A program made the translations under genes and the position numbers. This document shows positions 41,191 to 44,918 of a stretch of DNA of 44,918 nt, in pieces. The DNA is from Paenibacillus ehimensis NBRC 15659 (GTDB lineage Bacteria; Bacillota; Bacilli; Paenibacillales; NBRC-103111), in NCBI RefSeq assembly GCF_004000785.1, contig NZ_BILX01000054.1:1-44918 (forward strand), written 5' to 3'. The notes under the pieces are model-generated. The model made no database searches, was not told the origin of the DNA, and was given only the letters and a program-made list of their open reading frames with translations. The first letter of the stretch is position 1. Each line of letters starts with the position of its first letter.

Positions 41191-41288
41191 GGCTTTGCTA
41201 AAGCAAAGCCCAGTAACGCTTACGAAGTAGGCTTTGCAATAGCAAAGCCCTGTAACGCTTACGAAGATGGCTTTGCTAAAGCAAAGCC
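41191..41288 (+). repeat. Three hairpin repeats with 39-bp period
   Basis: GGCTTTGC-4 nt-GCAAAGCC occurs at 41191-41210, 41230-41249 and 41269-41288, joined by near-identical 19-nt spacers (AGTAACGCTTACGAAG core). The period is exactly 39 bp. Each unit can fold into a stable 8-bp hairpin. The array fills the 119 bp between the Imm11-like and PAAR-like genes and ends 8 bp before the latter's ribosome binding site. It would translate in one frame as repeats of GFAKAKPSNAYE, but no ORF start supports coding. Confidence 0.9.
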
Positions 41289-41304
41289 CTGAGGAGGGAA
41301 ACAA

Positions 41305-41706
41305 ATGCCTAGTGTCATATCGTTCAGAAAGCCCGCCGGGCCTACCGTAGAAGCGCCGGCGGGGCAGGAAGCCAGCTATGTCGTAAGAGGAGCGATACTG
41401 GAGTGCGAGTGCGGCAGCAATCCGAATCTGCTCAATCTGCCCACGTGCCATGGCGCATATATTCAAGGGCAGCCGCTCATGAATGTCGCGGACAGCAAGC
41501 CCATCGTCAATATACCGGCCACCTTCGGAGTATGCGAAGCGCTGGATGCGCCGTGCGAGCCGCAGGTGAACATGGAGTGGATGAACGGGAAAGCGGACGT
41601 GCTCATCGACGGCAAGCCCGTGTTAACCAGCGACTCCTACATCATGTGCATGAAGCATGCAAGCGGGGTCATCTATATCGCCGACGACGGGCAGAAGAAA
41701 GAATAG
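41305..41706 (+). CDS. DUF4280 PAAR-like spike-tip protein
   Basis: This 133 aa protein matches DUF4280. YVVRGAILECECGSNPNLLNLPTCHGAYIQGQPLMNV has the family's N-terminal core (VVRGAxLxCxxG), and further conserved Cys lie in FGVCEALDAPCEP and IMCMKHASGVIYI. Structural work on relatives places these proteins as PAAR-like tips; the conserved Cys/His residues (C in CECG, H in TCHG, CMKH) are plausible metal ligands. It is located between the two VgrG-like genes, so it may cap either spike. GGAGGG lies 7 bp upstream. The preceding hairpin repeats may tune its expression. Confidence 0.9.
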   Translation: MPSVISFRKPAGPTVEAPAGQEASYVVRGAILECECGSNPNLLNLPTCHGAYIQGQPLMNVADSKPIVNIPATFGVCEALDAPCEPQVNMEWMNGKADVLIDGKPVLTSDSYIMCMKHASGVIYIADDGQKKE

Positions 41707-41779
41707 CTTCGGCAGCGGCAGTCGGGTTTATGAGCCTTAGGCCATCTTTTACTTCGCAATAGATTTGAGGGGGATGGAC

Positions 41780-44700
41780 GTGTCAAACAACGAATCGGAT
41801 CGCCTGTCGGGCTTGACCGTACAGGACCTAGTGCTGAAATGGCCGTACGGAAAGCTGCGGCTTGAAAATATAAAAATGACGCGGTTTCCCGGAGCCCATG
41901 CCCGCATGCAGCTTGGGGGCATCATGAGCGAGGAAGACAGCCAGGCATTGGTGCGGCAAGGCAGTCACCGCGACACTATCGGCCTGTATGCGGCTCGCGA
42001 AGGGCAGCCGGAGGTGCCGTTGTTCCTCGGGCAGCTGCATGAAATCCAAGTTGACCGCATCCATGGCGTATACAACGTCCAAGTGGACGTCATCTCGCAT
42101 ACGTACCAGCTGGACGTGCAGCGCAAAAGCCGCTCCTTCCAGCATGCGGGCATGCTTTATACGGATGTGCTGTCCGAAGTCATCCACGCGTATCCGGGCG
42201 GAAACTTTCTGGAAACCGACGCGTTCCAGCGCGGAGCATCGCTCGGCGATCTGGTGCTCCAATACGAGGAGACGGATTGGGAGTTTATTCAACGGATCGC
42301 CTCCCATGCGGGCGCGGTGGTGACGCCGGACGTGAGCACGCATGCCCCGCGCCTGTGGATCGGCACGCCGTCGGGCAAGCAGCATGTGAAGCTGGAAGAA
42401 GGCGCCTACCGCATCCGGCATGACGTGCAGTCGTTTCTGACCGCGGTGGAAACGAAGGTCGAGCGGTTCCAGGAGGAAGATTTTACGCGTTTTATTGTCG
42501 CAAAAGACCAGTGGCTGGAGCTCGGAGCGGAGGTAGAGAGAAACGGCCGTCTGTTTGTCGTTGCGGGCATTCAGGGAGCGCTGGTCCACGGCATCCTGCA
42601 GTTCGAATACTTGTGCACCACCCCGGCAGGGCTGCGGCAAAACAAGCGGTATAACGAGAACCTGCCCGGGCTGGCGATGGACGGCAAAATTTTAGCCATC
42701 GGCGTCAAGAAGGCGAAGGTGCATCTGGATATCGACAAAATCCAGCCGGAGCACGAAGCGGTCTGGTTCCCGTACTCGTCGCCGACAAGCCATATTTTCC
42801 ATGCCATGCCGCCGGTCGGATCGCGGATCAAGCTGTATTTTCCAACTCACGACGAAGCGGAAGCGATGCTGATTCAGTCCGTGCGGACGCCGTTTTCCCC
42901 GCAGGGCGAGGCGGCGGAGAAGGCGAATAAGAAAATGGCCGACACGACCGTGAAGTCGTTTTCCACGGGCGGAGGCAAGGAATTCGAGCTGGGGACGAAA
43001 GATATTTCATTTACGGCGAAGGAAGGCGCGCTGTTTATCAATATCGGCGAAGAAGACGGAATTACCCTGCAAAGCGATAAAGACCTCGTGCTGATGGCCG
43101 AGCAGGAGCTGTCGTTCAGCGAGCTGAAAACGTTCCGGGCCGAGGCGCAAGAAGAGCTGTGGATCGCGGGAGGCAAAAGCAGCATGATGCTGACCGACAT
43201 GACCGACGTGATGGGTCAGCAGGTCATGATGACGGGCAGCGAGCGGCAGTCGTTCGAGCCGCTCAGCAACCCGGAAGCGGAACAGGCCAAGAGCGACAAG
43301 GAGAAGGACAGCTTTTTGGAAAAGCTGGGAACGGCGCTGGATGTGCTCAGCATGGTTCCGGGCCTTGGCATTATCGCGGGGGCGGCGAGCGCGGTCGTGA
43401 GTATTTGCCGTGGAGATTTCCTCGGCGCGGCCTTGTCCATCGGCTCGATGCTGCCGATCGGAGGCGCGGCGTTCGGGGCAGCGAAGCTGGCGGCGAAAGG
43501 CGTAGCGAAGGTCGCGGCCAAAGCGGCGGCGAAGGCAGGCGGCAAGATGGGCGCGAAAATCGGCCGGGCAGCGGCGAAGAAGGCGGTCCAGTTCGGGAAG
43601 AACACGCTGAACAAGGTGATGACCGGAGCCCGGAAGCTGAAGCAGAAGGCCGAGGAGCTGCGGGAGCTGCTGCAGAAGAAGCTGCAGGACATGCAGCAGA
43701 AGCTGGCGGAGAAGGGGAAAGCGCTGCTCCAGAAAGCGCTGGAGAAATCCGGGGCGAAGAAGGCGCTGACCAAGTTCAACCATAAGGTATTGAAGAATTT
43801 CAAGAGCACCCAAGGACTCAGTGACCGCTTCTGTAAATGGGGCTTTGAGCCGGTTGATTTGATCACCGGACGGATGATGAGCGAAGCGACAGACTTCGCC
43901 TTTCCGGGTCCGCTGCCGCTCCAATGGGATCGGCGCTGGATCAGCGACAGCGGCCATCGGGGATTGCTCGGTCATGGGGTGCATCACAGTCTGGATATGC
44001 GGCTGGAGGTGCTGGATGACTGCATCGGTGTACTGCTCGCAGATGGACGGGCGGTTTCGTTCGAGCGCTTGCACCGGGGACGGATGGAAACGCGAAACCC
44101 GAAGGAACGGATGGTTTTGCGCCGGGAAGGTATCGGGTATGCACTATTCGAGGAAGACAGCCGTCTGACGTATCATTTTGGAAAACAGACAGGGATGGAA
44201 ACGAGATTTCGTCTGGAACGGATCGTGCGGGAATGGGGACATTCCATCGTGCTCTCGTACGATGACCGTGGCTATTTACAGCAGATAACCGATAGTGTGG
44301 GCCGGAGACTGGATATCCAGACGGACGAAGCCGGACGCATCACAAAAGTGACCCATGTGTACCGCGGAGAGCAGCGCGAGGTGCTGGTGCAGTACGGCTA
44401 TAACGAGGCAGGGGACCTTATTGCGGTAACGGATGCGTTGGGACAGACGACCCGCATGTCCTATGAAGGTCACCTGATGCTCCAAAAGACGGACCGTAAC
44501 GGGTACAGCTTCCACTGGCGTTATGACGGCCCGACAACCGGGGCTCGCTGCGTTCATACGTACGGGGACGACGGGCTGCTGGAAGGGCGTATCGCGTATC
44601 ACGACGGCTTGAACGAAGTGAGCAACAGTCAGGGACATACGACGACGTATGAATACACCCCGGAGTATTATTGCACCCGGATCGTCGACCCGCTGGGCGG

Positions 44701-44918
44701 CGTTGTGCAGTATGAGTACAACGAACTGGGCGAGCTGCTGAGCGAAACGGACGAGGAAGGTCGGATTACGCGGTATGCGTACGACGGGTTCGGGCGGATC
44801 GTCGAGGAAGTGCAGCCGGATGGGGGCGTATGGAAGTATACGTACCGTGAAGACGGAAGATTGGAGCGGGTGACCGACCCGGAAGGCGGCATTCGGGCAT
44901 GGCAGTATGATGAGCTTG
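41780..44918 (+). CDS. VgrG-Rhs fusion protein (3' partial)
   Basis: The frame stays open to the window end, at least 1046 codons. Residues about 1-430 are VgrG-like: SRSFQHAGMLYTDVLSEVIHAYPGG, LVLQYEETDWEFIQRIASHAG, and WFPYSSPTSHIFHAMPPVGSRIKLYFPTHDE, the same landmarks as the stand-alone protein at 38049. A hydrophobic segment (about 515-575, VLSMVPGLGIIAGAASAVV and ALSIGSMLPIGGAAFGAAK) could span or insert into a membrane. A Lys/Ala-rich helical stretch follows (about 575-685). EPVDLITGRMM (about 688-698) then opens a DUF6531/Rhs core with YD repeats such as ADEAGRI-like, YEYNELGELLSETDEEGRI and YAYDGFGRIVEE. The toxic tip lies beyond the window. GTG 41780 is preferred: GAGGGGG lies 6 bp upstream, while the ATG at 41774 abuts it. 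Confidence 0.88.
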   Translation, partial: MSNNESDRLSGLTVQDLVLKWPYGKLRLENIKMTRFPGAHARMQLGGIMSEEDSQALVRQGSHRDTIGLYAAREGQPEVPLFLGQLHEIQVDRIHGVYNVQVDVISHTYQLDVQRKSRSFQHAGMLYTDVLSEVIHAYPGGNFLETDAFQRGASLGDLVLQYEETDWEFIQRIASHAGAVVTPDVSTHAPRLWIGTPSGKQHVKLEEGAYRIRHDVQSFLTAVETKVERFQEEDFTRFIVAKDQWLELGAEVERNGRLFVVAGIQGALVHGILQFEYLCTTPAGLRQNKRYNENLPGLAMDGKILAIGVKKAKVHLDIDKIQPEHEAVWFPYSSPTSHIFHAMPPVGSRIKLYFPTHDEAEAMLIQSVRTPFSPQGEAAEKANKKMADTTVKSFSTGGGKEFELGTKDISFTAKEGALFINIGEEDGITLQSDKDLVLMAEQELSFSELKTFRAEAQEELWIAGGKSSMMLTDMTDVMGQQVMMTGSERQSFEPLSNPEAEQAKSDKEKDSFLEKLGTALDVLSMVPGLGIIAGAASAVVSICRGDFLGAALSIGSMLPIGGAAFGAAKLAAKGVAKVAAKAAAKAGGKMGAKIGRAAAKKAVQFGKNTLNKVMTGARKLKQKAEELRELLQKKLQDMQQKLAEKGKALLQKALEKSGAKKALTKFNHKVLKNFKSTQGLSDRFCKWGFEPVDLITGRMMSEATDFAFPGPLPLQWDRRWISDSGHRGLLGHGVHHSLDMRLEVLDDCIGVLLADGRAVSFERLHRGRMETRNPKERMVLRREGIGYALFEEDSRLTYHFGKQTGMETRFRLERIVREWGHSIVLSYDDRGYLQQITDSVGRRLDIQTDEAGRITKVTHVYRGEQREVLVQYGYNEAGDLIAVTDALGQTTRMSYEGHLMLQKTDRNGYSFHWRYDGPTTGARCVHTYGDDGLLEGRIAYHDGLNEVSNSQGHTTTYEYTPEYYCTRIVDPLGGVVQYEYNELGELLSETDEEGRITRYAYDGFGRIVEEVQPDGGVWKYTYREDGRLERVTDPEGGIRAWQYDEL

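Noticed and set aside
41191..41288. The 39-bp repeats as a CRISPR array or an ORF extension
   Set aside because: There are only three units, the spacers are near identical rather than unique, no cas genes are present, and the frame has no start of its own.
43007..44074. Long minus-strand open frame opposite the VgrG-Rhs fusion
   Set aside because: It is the antisense of a high-GC repetitive coding region, rich in Arg/Gln/His/Leu with no domain and no convincing ribosome binding site. The plus strand has clear Rhs homology.
1..44918. tRNA, rRNA, insertion sequences, integrase or attachment sites
   Set aside because: No cloverleaf, rRNA motif, transposase-like protein, terminal inverted repeat pair or tRNA-linked direct repeat was found on reading either strand.

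Overview
The window comes from a spore-forming, low-to-mid GC Firmicute and most likely a member of the Paenibacillaceae. The support is a GerA-type germination operon, many YesM/YesN-style sugar regulators, strong AGGAGG ribosome binding sites, frequent TTG/GTG starts and an NRPS. No tRNA, rRNA, CRISPR array, integrase or transposase was seen.

Layout. 1-2.8 kb: the 3' end of an NRPS (carrier domain plus surfactin-type thioesterase), then a BceRS-like two-component system with its own promoter. 2.9-6 kb: small genes, including a TTG-started 95 aa protein, a two-TM protein, two VOC proteins, an ArsR repressor and a DUF2277 protein. 6-9.8 kb: a TIGR00027-type methyltransferase under a palindromic operator, a DUF817 membrane protein and a secreted alkaline phosphatase with a C-terminal copper-amine-oxidase-N-like domain. 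10-14 kb: a ger operon in the order A-C-B-small D. 14-15.8 kb: an Lrp-type regulator divergent from a TauE/SafE plus DUF1634 pair.

15.9-25.5 kb is an envelope locus: two tandem SEDS (FtsW/RodA) genes, an OmpR-type two-component system, then a polysaccharide deacetylase, an SGNH lipoprotein, an MBOAT acyltransferase, a DHHW protein and a DUF4358 lipoprotein. The two-component operon and the deacetylase/acetyltransferase operon share a conserved promoter block with 11-bp spaced direct half-sites. This suggests that the regulator controls both itself and the wall-modification genes.

25.6-32.6 kb: a carbohydrate ABC uptake system (two permeases and a lipoprotein binding protein, no ATPase in the window) with its YesN/YesM regulators. 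32.7-37.2 kb: an unusual fusion of a 2-oxoglutarate/Fe(II) oxygenase with an OsmC-like domain that has lost one redox cysteine, a 53-codon gene, a secreted beta-trefoil-like protein with an upstream 18-codon ORF, a membrane gene frameshifted in a homopolymer, sodA, and an AraC pseudogene.

37.3-44.9 kb (running off the end) is the most striking region. It is a polymorphic-toxin/spike locus: a DcrB/DUF1795-like putative chaperone, a stand-alone VgrG-like spike protein, a pentapeptide-repeat protein, a DUF1629/Imm11-like protein, a DUF4280 PAAR-like protein, and a giant protein fusing a second VgrG-like domain, a hydrophobic segment and Rhs/YD repeats. It lies behind phased A-tracts and contains a 39-bp-period hairpin repeat. 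No type VI secretion sheath, tube or baseplate gene is visible, so how a monoderm delivers this spike-toxin is open.
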